Of a stretch of DNA of 64,000 nt, positions 42,790 through 51,003 are shown in pieces. The DNA is from JBCCQH01 sp039024435. GTDB taxonomy: Bacteria > Bacteroidota > Bacteroidia > J057 > JADKCL01. Within the stretch, counting starts at the first letter, position 1. Every line of letters begins with the position of its first letter. Location: positions 13,563 to 77,562 of the forward strand of contig JBCCQH010000022.1 in the NCBI GenBank assembly GCA_039024435.1. The letters are read 5' to 3'. Below the pieces are notes generated by a model, which saw only the letters and a list, made by a program, of their open reading frames with translations, ran no database searches and was not told the DNA's origin. The position numbers and the translations under genes are program-made.

Positions 42790-42818
42790 AAAAGCGGAGG
42801 GTTGCTCTCCGCTTTTTT
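42790..42818 (+). terminator. Rho-independent terminator
   Basis: Stem AAAAGCGGAG/CTCCGCTTTT with a short loop and a run of T, 24 bp after the CPGC-protein stop. The A-run on the other side may also serve the convergent gene. Confidence 0.85.
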
Positions 42819-42838
42819 GTATCATCAGTGACCAATGG

Positions 42839-43264
42839 TCAGAGGGAAATGCTGAGGGTCTTCTTCTGATTCTTGTAATCAAACTCGAAAAGGTATTGGT
42901 TTCCGGTGGTCAGAGCGCTTTTGCGCAACACCAATTGGTGGTCCCCTTCCTCATCGTTCACATATTGGCTGCGCCAAAGCAAAGTTTGGGAAGAATCGAA
43001 GAGTTTGACCTTCGTCATGCCGGGGTAGCGGATGTTGTAGGTGATGATCAGGAAGTCCTGCTGGAATTGGTAGCCAACGACCGAGAACATGCTGTTGGCA
43101 TCATCGCCACTGTCGGCGGTTTTGCTGGCCTCATTGCCCGAATCAAATCGCTCGGCGGAGAGTCCGTTTGCACTCGCCAATGCGATTCCGATCACCATGG
43201 CAGCTAGAACTGCACGACGGCTTTTCAGGAGGGCAAAGCGAATTATTTGCAAAAAAGGGACCAT
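42839..43264 (-). CDS. Small exported protein, T9SS-domain-like fold, unknown function
   Basis: A 141-residue protein with a long signal sequence (LKSRRAVLAAMVIGIALASANGLSA). A short acidic Ser/Asp-rich stretch is followed by one beta-sandwich-like domain (VVGYQFQQDFLIITYNI to YLFEFDYKNQKKTLSISL). The domain resembles an isolated T9SS sorting-type or fibronectin-like module. The start at 43264 is chosen because it places the signal correctly. Function unknown. Confidence 0.65.
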   Translation of the reverse strand: MVPFLQIIRFALLKSRRAVLAAMVIGIALASANGLSAERFDSGNEASKTADSGDDANSMFSVVGYQFQQDFLIITYNIRYPGMTKVKLFDSSQTLLWRSQYVNDEEGDHQLVLRKSALTTGNQYLFEFDYKNQKKTLSISL

Positions 43265-43456
43265 GACCTTACATGTGCCTACACCGTGAACCAGGGGTTC
43301 AGAAATAAAATAGCTAAAAGTTTCGAGATTCAAAATACTTTGCCGGCAAACGCTTCTTCGGGGCGAAATCAAAGCTTTTCCGATCAATGAGACACTTCTG
43401 GATAAGATGTGGATAACTGCATTTCCCCAAAAAACCTTACATGCCCAAAATCTTCC

Positions 43457-43993
43457 TCAGTGCCGGTGACTTTTTTCGACTAAGCGCTGGATGGAGCGCT
43501 GATCATTGTGGAGGTGAACCCGATTCAGGTCGATCCAGGCAAGATCTCGCGATTCGTGGCTGATTTGCAGCGGCGCTTCCGTTGGCGCTTCGAATAGGAA
43601 GCGGACGTCGTAATGCAGGTGTTCCGGCTCGGATTTGCGGGCTGGAATTGTGTGGATATCCAGGTCAAAAATGCGCTGCGTCACCGGGGTAACCGGCAGT
43701 CCGGTTTCCTCTTCGGCCTCGCGCCGGGCCACCGCCAACATATCGGTATCTCCGTCGGCGTGGCCTCCCGGTTGTAACCACTTGCCGAGTTTCCGGTGGA
43801 GGACGAGGACTGCTTGGGTGCGGCTCGGGTTCACGATCCAGGCGGCTCCGGTCAGGTGTCCCTCGGCCAGGCTCCGCTCAAAGCAGTCAGGCCGCCGTTT
43901 TACAAAGGCGATCATGCGCTGGCGCATCGCTTCCTCTTGGGAATCGATCCCTCGGTAGGTGCGCAGCTGGGCGAGCAAAGGTTCTCGATGCAT
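43457..43993 (-). CDS. Nudix hydrolase
   Basis: A 178-residue Nudix-family pyrophosphatase. The Nudix box is GGHADGDTDM...REAEEETGL; the metal-binding REAEEE part is intact, while the first Glu position of the box is replaced, as I recall from a common GGHADGD subfamily. It should hydrolyse nucleoside diphosphate-linked compounds in the cytoplasm. It is the last gene of the MazG-like/ArsC-like/Nudix operon, 9 bp after the ArsC-like stop. Confidence 0.9.
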   Translation of the reverse strand: MHREPLLAQLRTYRGIDSQEEAMRQRMIAFVKRRPDCFERSLAEGHLTGAAWIVNPSRTQAVLVLHRKLGKWLQPGGHADGDTDMLAVARREAEEETGLPVTPVTQRIFDLDIHTIPARKSEPEHLHYDVRFLFEAPTEAPLQISHESRDLAWIDLNRVHLHNDQRSIQRLVEKSHRH

Positions 43994-44002
43994 GGAGGGA
44001 TT

Positions 44003-44365
44003 TTATTGGGCCGTTTCGAGGGCTTTTGCGGCGGCGGCCACGACCTTTTTTGAACTGCCCACAAAAATTTCTTCCCCGATGAGCAGCACCGGCCGATTCA
44101 GGAAAGTGTATTCCTCCAGAATCAGGTCGCGGTAGTCGTCTTCGCCCAGTGTCTGCTCGTGAAGCCCGCGCGCCCGGTACTTGCGTGCGCGGCGGCTGAA
44201 CAGCGCGGCATAGCTCCCCGTCCGGGCCTGCATTTCCGCCAACTGTTCCGGCGTGATCGGCTCCGACTTGATTTCCTGAAATGTAAATTCCTCACCCAGC
44301 GCCAATTCCTGAATGATGCGCTGGCAGGTGGAGCAGTTTCCGAGGTGGTAGATCTTCTTGGTCAT
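44003..44365 (-). CDS. ArsC/Spx-family thioredoxin-fold protein
   Basis: A 120-residue protein with the ArsC-like motif IYHLGNCSTCQRI (CxxC), then PITPEQLAEM and the late TFLNRPVLLIGEEIFVG typical of the arsenate reductase (glutaredoxin-type)/Spx family. Small Bacteroidota members are annotated as ArsC but true arsenate reduction is unproven. The start ATG overlaps the stop of the MazG-like gene by 4 bp (ATGA). Confidence 0.88.
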   Translation of the reverse strand: MTKKIYHLGNCSTCQRIIQELALGEEFTFQEIKSEPITPEQLAEMQARTGSYAALFSRRARKYRARGLHEQTLGEDDYRDLILEEYTFLNRPVLLIGEEIFVGSSKKVVAAAAKALETAQ

Positions 44366-44781
44366 AGCAAATTGTTGTTTTGCGAGTCGTTGCGCTTCTC
44401 GGCAATGATCGAAGCAATGTCGGGGCGGAAGTAATTTGATCCCTTGATGACTTTGCCATCTTCCCGAATGATCGGGCGGCCATCTTCTCCGAGCTTGGAG
44501 AGGTTGCTGCGGTGGATTTCCGCAAATACCGCCTCGATTTTGGCTTGCATACCGTGGGCGACGATGGTGCCGCACAATACGTACAACATATCGCCGAGGG
44601 CATCGGCAATGGCCACCGGATCTCCCGCAACGCAGGCCTCGTGGTATTCGGCATTTTCTTCACGCATGATTTCGTGGCGAAGTTGCCATTCGGTTTCCGG
44701 CAGATCGGCGGTCGTATGGGTCCGCCAGGGAAGGTCAAACTTTTCGTGAAATTCCCGCACCATTTCCAATTGCTCTTTCAT
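44362..44781 (-). CDS. MazG-like / HisE-like nucleotide pyrophosphohydrolase
   Basis: A 139-residue all-alpha NTP pyrophosphatase-like protein. The acidic metal-binding pattern EIMREENAEYHEA followed by DALGDMLYVL is the ExxE-12-28-ExxD signature of the MazG/phosphoribosyl-ATP diphosphatase superfamily. It starts the operon with the ArsC-like and Nudix genes, suggesting nucleotide-pool cleansing. In-frame sequence upstream to 44880 is not family-like. Confidence 0.85.
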   Translation of the reverse strand: MKEQLEMVREFHEKFDLPWRTHTTADLPETEWQLRHEIMREENAEYHEACVAGDPVAIADALGDMLYVLCGTIVAHGMQAKIEAVFAEIHRSNLSKLGEDGRPIIREDGKVIKGSNYFRPDIASIIAEKRNDSQNNNLL

Positions 44782-45111
44782 TGCGCCGCAAATATAATCC
44801 GAAAAATCCAGTCTACCCCTTGAGAGTGGGGGCCGTTTTGGGGCTGAGTTCCCAAGTTTGGTTGGAATGTACTTGGTCACAAAATTGATCGGTGCTTTCT
44901 GGGTAAGGTGGTTGGGTGATCAATGGATAATGGGAGGATTGAAATCGATACTTCTGATCGGTAACCGCGAATTGCGCGTTCGGAACGCGCAAACTGGTCA
45001 TCGACCTCCGCCGTGCGTGATCCCGCGCGCCTACGGTAATGATTTGATTTTGAGCAATTTAAATTGGATGCAGGATACGCCTTAAAAACGCATCAATCAG
45101 AAATTCTCCCC
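44782..45111. other. 330-bp spacer with an inverted repeat
   Basis: No gene seen. It contains the 21-bp inverted repeat listed at 44972 and presumably the promoter of the MazG-like operon. Confidence 0.5.
44972..44992. repeat. Inverted repeat of the CGCGTTCGGAACGCG family
   Basis: TTGCGCGTTC-G-GAACGCGCAA: two 10-base arms around one central base. The same core occurs at 63624-63638 and, degenerate, near 56024. Confidence 0.85.
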
Positions 45112-45813
45112 CTAGTTGATTGCATAGTCGATGTTGAAAGTAGCGTCGGTAGCCTGGTAGCGCACTTGCTGCTGATCATTGGGGATAAAGACGCGAAAAT
45201 CTTCCTGGTAGACCGCAATCGTGTCGTAATCGTTGGCGCCGTCCACGTCGGCGAGGATGATGCTCCAGTTGTCCGGGGTCAGGTCAAAGCTGCTGCCCGA
45301 AAGGTCAAACAGATAAGCAGACCCTGCCACCGCGTCGTTCTCGACCGGAGATTGGTACTGGATGGCCCCGTCGCGGACAAACAACAAGGACAGGTCCGGA
45401 CCATCGGCATCGTCCCAGGTGCCGCCGCCCGCCGGAGCGGCCGCAAAGTCGGTGACCGTGGCATTGGTCAGGATGCGGTTGCCCACCTTAATGATTTCGG
45501 AATAGGTGGAATTGTTGAGCTCATTTGTGGCAATTGAGGTCAAAACCACCAGGTACTCCCCGCGCTGGGTGAACCGGTAGATCGGGCTGACCGTATTCGA
45601 AGTGCCGCCATCACCGAAGTCCCAGGAGTAGCCTTCTTGCTGAAACTGAGAGCAATTGCTGAAGATGACTTCTTCGTTTTGGTCGATGAGGGTCGCTTCG
45701 ACGGAGAAACAAGCTTCCGGCGGATCCTGGCAGCCATTTAGTGTGGTGGTGAAGACCAGCGCCGTCAGCAGTCCGGAGAACAACGGCAGATTGAGGTACG
45801 GGAAATTTTTCAT
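45112..45813 (-). CDS. PKD-domain lipoprotein
   Basis: A 233-residue lipoprotein with signal MKNFPYLNLPLFSGLLTALV and lipobox LNGC. A PKD domain follows: CFSVEATLIDQNEEVIFSNC, the hallmark YSWDFGDGG, and GEYLVVLTS. The last ~120 residues are another beta-rich domain (AGGGTWDDADGPDLSLLF to ATFNIDYAIN), unassigned. PKD modules are common in surface-exposed Bacteroidota proteins. Probable surface or periplasmic adhesin/scaffold. Confidence 0.82.
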   Translation of the reverse strand: MKNFPYLNLPLFSGLLTALVFTTTLNGCQDPPEACFSVEATLIDQNEEVIFSNCSQFQQEGYSWDFGDGGTSNTVSPIYRFTQRGEYLVVLTSIATNELNNSTYSEIIKVGNRILTNATVTDFAAAPAGGGTWDDADGPDLSLLFVRDGAIQYQSPVENDAVAGSAYLFDLSGSSFDLTPDNWSIILADVDGANDYDTIAVYQEDFRVFIPNDQQQVRYQATDATFNIDYAIN

Positions 45814-45970
45814 GGTCACAAATGGGATTTGATCGAGGAAATCGCAATCGAAGTTACGAAAATTCACCGAAGGAATCGGGCCCCCCGAGCCGGCAAAAGT
45901 CCCGCAATTCTTTCCTCGATCCCGGGTGATAGAGTCGGCGGTGCATCAGAAGTGTGCGGAATCTCTCCGC

Positions 45971-46006
45971 AAAAAAACAGCGGCCGAGGGTGATTCGTGC
46001 CGCTGT
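45971..46006 (-). terminator. Rho-independent terminator of the plug-like gene
   Basis: Stem ACAGCGGC/GCCGCTGT followed by seven T residues on the minus strand, about 100 bp after the stop at 46102. Confidence 0.75.
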
Positions 46007-46101
46007 TCGGTTTAAAGAATGTGAGATGCTACTTGTACTACTTCATCAATCGTGTAGGTGGCTTGTTCAGTACGGTGCGAAAGTCAGAGAATGGTGGTAT
46101 T

Positions 46102-46983
46102 TCAGTAGGAAAGATTCGTTTTGGTAGAATTCATCGAGAAAATGCGCTCAGAATCGGTCAGGGAGCTGTCATCCCCTTTCTTTTTGAGCCGCTTGTATTT
46201 TTTGCGGACGGCGCGGCGGATCTGGTTTGGATTTTCCGGACCAAAGTAGCCGCGCATTCCCGGATTTTTCGTGTTGACAATGATGATGCCGCCGGTGACG
46301 TCCCCAAATTCCGCCGGGATGCCACCATTGATCACGCTGACTTGCTCGATTCCCGCAATCGGCAACTGGCTGCTGCCACGGACTTTTGTACCATTGATAA
46401 AGGTGGCCGTGCTGTTGGCGCGGCTGCCGCTCATATTGAGGGGATCGCCCTGGTCGGACTGGGTAACCCGTGGGGCGACCGCTACGATGTCCCCGAGGTT
46501 GCCGCGGTCAATTGGGCGTTTGTTGATTTCGGGGCCCGTGATGACGTAGGGATTGATCGGATCCACCGTGAACAACTCCGTGGTTTCCCCGTAAATCTGG
46601 ACGCCCTGAACTTCCGTGCCGAAGACTGAGCCCTCGCCTTCTCCGCCTGCGTAAGCCATCGCCATGTCCACCAGCGAAAGTTTCGTTTCTCCGGGGCCAA
46701 CATTGATCGTTTCGACGCGAAATTTGCGGTTTTCGTCGGTCACTTTGAGTGTGTATTGTCCCGGATCGAGCCGGGCAAACTCAAATTTCCCATCTTTACC
46801 CGTGATGATGCCGCCGACCGGGGCGCCATCGCGTTGCAGTTGCACCGTAGCGCCAACGGCTTTTTCCCCGTCTTTGCCGGTCACGTTGCCGAATATCTTG
46901 CCGAGTTGAGCTTGGGTGTCGAGGCTGATCCCGATGAAAAATAGAGCGGTAGCCAGTATCTTGCTGTAGGAAATGATTTTCAT
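46102..46983 (-). CDS. Carboxypeptidase-like + TonB-receptor plug domain protein lacking a beta barrel
   Basis: A 293-residue protein with a signal peptide. First comes a carboxypeptidase-regulatory-like domain (IFGNVTGKDGEKAVGATVQL to YTLKVTDENRKFRVE), then a TonB-dependent-receptor plug-like region (ITGPEINKRPIDRGNLGDI, NMSGSRANSTATFINGTKV, IEQVSVINGGIPAEFGDVTGGIIIVNTK). In normal receptors the plug is followed by a barrel of about 600 residues; here the protein ends about 35 residues later in a basic tail. It has a real stop and its own terminator, so it looks like an intact plug-only protein, not a truncation at the window edge. Confidence 0.85.
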   Translation of the reverse strand: MKIISYSKILATALFFIGISLDTQAQLGKIFGNVTGKDGEKAVGATVQLQRDGAPVGGIITGKDGKFEFARLDPGQYTLKVTDENRKFRVETINVGPGETKLSLVDMAMAYAGGEGEGSVFGTEVQGVQIYGETTELFTVDPINPYVITGPEINKRPIDRGNLGDIVAVAPRVTQSDQGDPLNMSGSRANSTATFINGTKVRGSSQLPIAGIEQVSVINGGIPAEFGDVTGGIIIVNTKNPGMRGYFGPENPNQIRRAVRKKYKRLKKKGDDSSLTDSERIFSMNSTKTNLSY

Positions 46984-47281
46984 GGCGGTCATTTTTTATT
47001 GTCTCATTTCAAATATGCGGTTTGCTGAGTTCGTTGAAAAGCAGAAACAGGGCGATTCGTTACACAGTAATGACAACGATAAACCGTGCAACGAGCGTAT
47101 TTTCCCCGGGGAGAACCTTTTCGAAAGAATCAAATTGCACCGTGCATTACATCATCAAAATTTTTGCCGGTAAAAAATTGCTTTTTCCGGGTCCTTGACG
47201 ATTCCGGATAGATAAGTGCAATTATTTTTGTTAATTTTCCGGCTGTTTTTAAACGATTATTGCGGATACGTACTTCAAATT
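46984..47281. other. 298-bp divergent spacer before the S46 peptidase
   Basis: A/T-rich spacer with likely promoters for both flanking genes. A TATTTTTG box is listed separately. Confidence 0.45.
47223..47230 (+). promoter_or_regulatory. Candidate -7 box TATTTTTG
   Basis: An exact match to the Bacteroidota TAnnTTTG box, 51 bp before the peptidase ATG. A TTG lies upstream (47194) but at longer than usual spacing, so this is tentative. Confidence 0.3.
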
Positions 47282-49480
47282 ATGAGAAAGAAGATACTTA
47301 GCTTGTTAACCGCGTGTCTGGTGGCATTCAATTTTGCCAAGGCAGCTGACTCACAGCCCATCAACCCCAATGAAGGTATGTGGTTGCCCCACTTGGTCAA
47401 GATGATGAACATCGACGACATGAAAAAACTGGGCTTCAAGCTCAGTGCGGAAGAACTCTACAGCGTAAATAAATCCTCGATCAAAGACGCCATCGTACAG
47501 ATGGGCGGCTTTTGTACGGGAGAAATCGTTTCCCCCAAGGGATTGATGTTCACCAATCACCACTGCGGGTACGACGCAATCGCCACCCACAGTACGGTAG
47601 AAAACGACTACCTCACTGACGGTTTCTGGGCGAAAAGCTTCTCGGAAGAAATCCCGACTGAGGGACTCACGGTGAAGTTCCTGGTCCGGATCGAAGATGT
47701 AACCGAGCCGATCATGAATGCCAAAGCCGGTGCGGAAGAAGGCAATGAAGAAGGCGCCATCCAGAAGGCCATCGGTGAACTGGAAGCCAAAGCATCGGAA
47801 GAAAGTGACGATTACACGGTTCAGGTCAAGCCGATCTACGACGGCAATCAATATCTGCTCTTCGTGTACGAAATCTTCCGGGATGTGCGCCTGGTGGGTG
47901 CTCCTCCCTCGGCCATTGGCAAGTTTGGGGGCGATACTGACAACTGGATGTGGCCGCGCCATACCGGCGACTTCTCCGTCTTCCGGGTCTATGCGGGCAA
48001 AGACAATAAGCCTGCCGATTACTCAGAGGAAAATGTCCCCTACGAGCCCAAGCACTACCTGCCGATCAGCATCGCCGGAGTGAGCGAAGGCGACTTTGCC
48101 ATGACCCTGGGGTATCCGGGCAGCACGGATCGCTACCTGTCCAGCTTTGCCATCGAGCAAGCGTACAAGCGCGACAACCCCTCCATCGTCAAGATCCTGG
48201 GCGAGCGCCTGCGGATCATGCACGAAGACATGATGGCCAGCGACGAAGTACGGATCGGAATGGCATCCAGCTATGCTTCTCTGTCCAACTTTCACAAATA
48301 TTCCATCGGGCAGAACCGGGGACTGCGTTCGCGTGGTCTGATTGAGGAGCGCCAAGCCTTCGAGAAGGACTTCCAGCAGTGGGCCAATGCCGACAGCAAG
48401 CGCCGGGATCTCTACGGCGGGGTCCTCGGACAGTTCCAGCAGAACTACAGCAGCAACGAAGACGTCTTGAAGCTGCGAATTTATATGAATATGGCCGGTT
48501 TCGGCCCCGGGGCTGTCGCTTACGGAATTGGCGTTTGGCGTTTGAAGACGATGATGAACAAAAACGCGGACGATCCTTCGGCTTATGAGCCGATTGTCGA
48601 GCGCACCAAAGGCGGAGTTGCCGAGCACTTCGGCGAGTATTTTGCCGGAACCGATCAGAAGGTGTTTGCCGCGTGCATGCGCCTGATGTACAGTGATTTG
48701 CCCGAGAAGTTCCATCCGGCCATTTTCACCGAAAAGTCATTCACCAAGCTCAAGCCCAAGGGAGGCAAAGACCGATTTGACTTGTTTGCGGAACGAGTTT
48801 TCGCGACCTCTATCTTGACTGATGAGGACCGCATGACTGCTTTCCTGGAAGCGCCCTCGCTCAAGGTCATCAACAAAGACATCGGCGTCGCTTACGTGGA
48901 AAGCCTGATCGAAGTGTACCGCAACCAGTTGGCGATGGGCAGCGCTATGTTTGAATCGGTCAACGGGGAGTCGATGAAGGTCTTTCAGGCCGGGATGCAC
49001 AAAATGATGCCGGACAAAAAGTTTTACCCCGACGCCAACTCCACCATGCGCATGAGCTACGGCAAGGTCATTCCCTACGATCCGCGCGATGGGGTGAGCT
49101 ACAAGTACCAGACTTACTCCAGTGGGGTATTGGAAAAAGAAGTTCCGAATGACGAAGAGTTCCACGTTCCGGGCGGACTGCACGACTTGTTCATGGCAAA
49201 AGATTTCGGCCGTTACGCTGATGATACGGGCGAATTGCCACTGTGCTTCCTGACCGACAATGATATCACCGGGGGCAACTCGGGATCGCCGGTCATCAAC
49301 GGCAACGGTGAACTCATCGGGATTGCTTTTGACGGGAACTGGGAATCAATGACGAGCGACTTGGTTTGGGACGACGATGTCGTACGGACGATCAGCGTGG
49401 ACATCCGCTACGTACTTTGGACCATCGAAAAGTACGCCCGCGCTACCAACTTAATCAAAGAATTGACGGTGCGGAACTGA
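47282..49480 (+). CDS. S46-family dipeptidyl-peptidase, DPP7-type
   Basis: A 732-residue serine peptidase with a signal peptide (MRKKILSLLTACLVAFNFAKA). The histidine site FTNHHCGYDAI lies near residue 94, the PRHTGDFSVFR region holds the acidic residue, and the nucleophile is Ser667 in GGNSGSPVING. In S46 enzymes the residue 18 positions after the Ser sets P1 preference (Arg in DPP11, Gly in DPP7). Here it is Gly685 in AFDGNWES, so it should cleave dipeptides after hydrophobic residues. It is periplasmic or surface, used for peptide nutrition in non-sugar-using Bacteroidota. I start at ATG 47282, giving a good signal peptide. Confidence 0.95.
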   Translation: MRKKILSLLTACLVAFNFAKAADSQPINPNEGMWLPHLVKMMNIDDMKKLGFKLSAEELYSVNKSSIKDAIVQMGGFCTGEIVSPKGLMFTNHHCGYDAIATHSTVENDYLTDGFWAKSFSEEIPTEGLTVKFLVRIEDVTEPIMNAKAGAEEGNEEGAIQKAIGELEAKASEESDDYTVQVKPIYDGNQYLLFVYEIFRDVRLVGAPPSAIGKFGGDTDNWMWPRHTGDFSVFRVYAGKDNKPADYSEENVPYEPKHYLPISIAGVSEGDFAMTLGYPGSTDRYLSSFAIEQAYKRDNPSIVKILGERLRIMHEDMMASDEVRIGMASSYASLSNFHKYSIGQNRGLRSRGLIEERQAFEKDFQQWANADSKRRDLYGGVLGQFQQNYSSNEDVLKLRIYMNMAGFGPGAVAYGIGVWRLKTMMNKNADDPSAYEPIVERTKGGVAEHFGEYFAGTDQKVFAACMRLMYSDLPEKFHPAIFTEKSFTKLKPKGGKDRFDLFAERVFATSILTDEDRMTAFLEAPSLKVINKDIGVAYVESLIEVYRNQLAMGSAMFESVNGESMKVFQAGMHKMMPDKKFYPDANSTMRMSYGKVIPYDPRDGVSYKYQTYSSGVLEKEVPNDEEFHVPGGLHDLFMAKDFGRYADDTGELPLCFLTDNDITGGNSGSPVINGNGELIGIAFDGNWESMTSDLVWDDDVVRTISVDIRYVLWTIEKYARATNLIKELTVRN

Positions 49481-49505
49481 CCTTCGGTCCAGATCAAAGA
49501 GATAC

Positions 49506-49539
49506 AACCACGGCACCGAATTCCAGTGCCGTGGTTTTT
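49506..49539 (+). terminator. Rho-independent terminator after the S46 peptidase
   Basis: An 11-bp stem AACCACGGCAC/GTGCCGTGGTT followed by TTT, 26 bp after the stop. Confidence 0.85.
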
Positions 49540-49608
49540 GATATTACCGGCCCCGGCTTGCATGTTTATCCACATTTTGCTTATTTGAATGTTGAAAACT
49601 TTGGTCGT

Positions 49609-50238
49609 ATGATTCGATGGATACTTTCTGCAGTTCTGATTGTACTTTCGCCTCATCTTTTGGGGGCAGAAGGCGGTAAAACCGACGTCAAAATTATCTA
49701 TGCCGAGGGCAAGATTTTCTACCACGAAATCTACGTCACCTGGAGCACCGAGTACGAGCAGGCCGCTTGCGATTTCATCATCGAAGCGAGTGAAGACGGG
49801 CAAGATTGGCGGATTCGGGGGCGGGTCAAGTCGAAAGGCACCGCCCGTAGCCACGCCGAATACCGCTTCATCGACGAAAAGCAAGCCCACTACCGGTACT
49901 ACCGCATCCGCAAAGCGGGGGCGGGCAGTAGCGATGTCTTGTCCAGTTTTACTTTGGAGAACTACTCCATAGCGGTGCTCCTCGACGAGGTCACCATCGA
50001 CAACGAGAAGAAGCTGGTGTTGGATTATTCCATCGACAAAGACCAAGAACTGATGGTGCGGATTTATAACAGGATCGGGGAGCAAGTCGTTACCAAAGTG
50101 ATGCCCTTCAAAATGGCGGGCGATTACGTGTACCACTTGGACATCAGCGGGCTCAAGCCGGACAATTATCTTCTGGTCGTCACCCAAGTTCTGCTGGACA
50201 AATCGGTCGCGGAAAAGGCTTTTCAAGTAACGCGATAA
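49609..50238 (+). CDS. Secreted protein with T9SS-sorting-domain-like C-terminus
   Basis: A 209-residue protein with a signal peptide (MIRWILSAVLIVLSPHLLGAEG). The N-terminal half (VKIIYAEGKIFYHEIYVTWST to YRYYRIRK) resembles the fibronectin-like block found just before T9SS sorting domains. The C-terminal ~85 residues (VLDYSIDKDQELMVRIYNRIGEQV to GLKPDNYLLVVTQ) look like a sorting domain, though the ending KAFQVTR is not the classical KKLIK type. Its stop shares a base with the next start (TAATG). Function unknown. Confidence 0.7.
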   Translation: MIRWILSAVLIVLSPHLLGAEGGKTDVKIIYAEGKIFYHEIYVTWSTEYEQAACDFIIEASEDGQDWRIRGRVKSKGTARSHAEYRFIDEKQAHYRYYRIRKAGAGSSDVLSSFTLENYSIAVLLDEVTIDNEKKLVLDYSIDKDQELMVRIYNRIGEQVVTKVMPFKMAGDYVYHLDISGLKPDNYLLVVTQVLLDKSVAEKAFQVTR

Positions 50239-50693
50239 TGCAACACATCTGGATATTTCAATTGGCGGAGGCGCTTGACGCAGAGCGGGAAAATGCCGTA
50301 CTCGCGCAACTCAACCGTTTAACGGAGGATTGGAAAGCCCACGGGGCGCCAGTTCCGGGCCGGGCGGCGATCCGCCACCACCGGTTTGTCATTGTACAAG
50401 CCATGCCGGGGGCAACTTCTGGCTGTTCCATTGACTCGATGACCCACGGGGTAGAAGGCATCATTGCCTCGGCGGGAGTGAAGATCCTGCCCAACAACAT
50501 CATTCAGTACCGAACGGTTGCCGGCGACGTCGCCCAAATCGACTTTCGCGAAGTCAGCGCGGCGGTACAAAGCGGTGAAATGGGACCAGACACGCTCATT
50601 TTTGATGCGACCATGGGTCAGACCCAAGACCTGGAACGCTTTGAAGTGGGGATGAAAGACAGTTGGTTGAAGCGCTATCTGGTCACGGCGTGA
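50238..50693 (+). CDS. Conserved Bacteroidota small protein (WIFQ...SGCSID family)
   Basis: A 151-residue soluble protein with no membrane segment. It matches, from memory, a widespread Bacteroidota family with landmarks HIWIFQ, WKAHG, RHHRFVIVQA, SGCSIDSMTHGV and a C-terminal DSWLKRYL. Members are often labelled ABC transporter ATPase by automatic pipelines, but no Walker motif is present here. The role is unknown. It overlaps the previous stop by one base. Confidence 0.75.
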   Translation: MQHIWIFQLAEALDAERENAVLAQLNRLTEDWKAHGAPVPGRAAIRHHRFVIVQAMPGATSGCSIDSMTHGVEGIIASAGVKILPNNIIQYRTVAGDVAQIDFREVSAAVQSGEMGPDTLIFDATMGQTQDLERFEVGMKDSWLKRYLVTA

Positions 50694-50806
50694 TTCGGAT
50701 TGGGGTAAGTATCCGGTAGGTTGGGAGGGGCGGCCACGGTCACTTCGATGGCCACGCCTCACCGGCCATTGGTTTTCTTTCACTGTCACCTCAGCAATTC
50801 CCCGAT

Positions 50807-50907
50807 TGTCATCTCGACATTAGGAGAGATCTTTCGCGGCGTAACCTTCCAGATCTTGATCAACTGCACCGGGAAAGATTTCTCCTTCTTCACTCATCGA
50901 GATCACA
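50807..50907. repeat. 101-bp imperfect inverted repeat (TGTCATCTCGA...GAGATCACA)
   Basis: The left arm TGTCATCTCGACATTAGGAG, continuing AGATCTTTC, pairs with the right arm GAAAGATTTCTCC...ATCGAGATCACA. It resembles the dispersed TGTCAT-CGA...AGGAGAGATCT elements common between Bacteroidota genes. Confidence 0.7.
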
Positions 50908-50944
50908 TGGCCGGGCATTCCAGGCCAACCCCTCCCCAACCCAA

Positions 50945-50986
50945 AAAAACCACGGCAACACAAGCGTCGCGTTGCCGTGGCTTTTT
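50945..50986 (-). terminator. Terminator after the leftward T9SS cargo gene
   Basis: Stem CCACGGCAAC/GTTGCCGTGG with an 11-base loop, followed on the minus strand by a T-run. A/T runs on both sides could make it bidirectional. Confidence 0.85.
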
Positions 50987-51003
50987 CTTTCTGTGCAATA
51001 GGA

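Larger units (their letters stand above)
50694..51003. other. 310-bp spacer with inverted-repeat element and terminator
   Basis: No gene seen. It contains the 101-bp inverted repeat and a terminator for the leftward gene. Confidence 0.6.
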
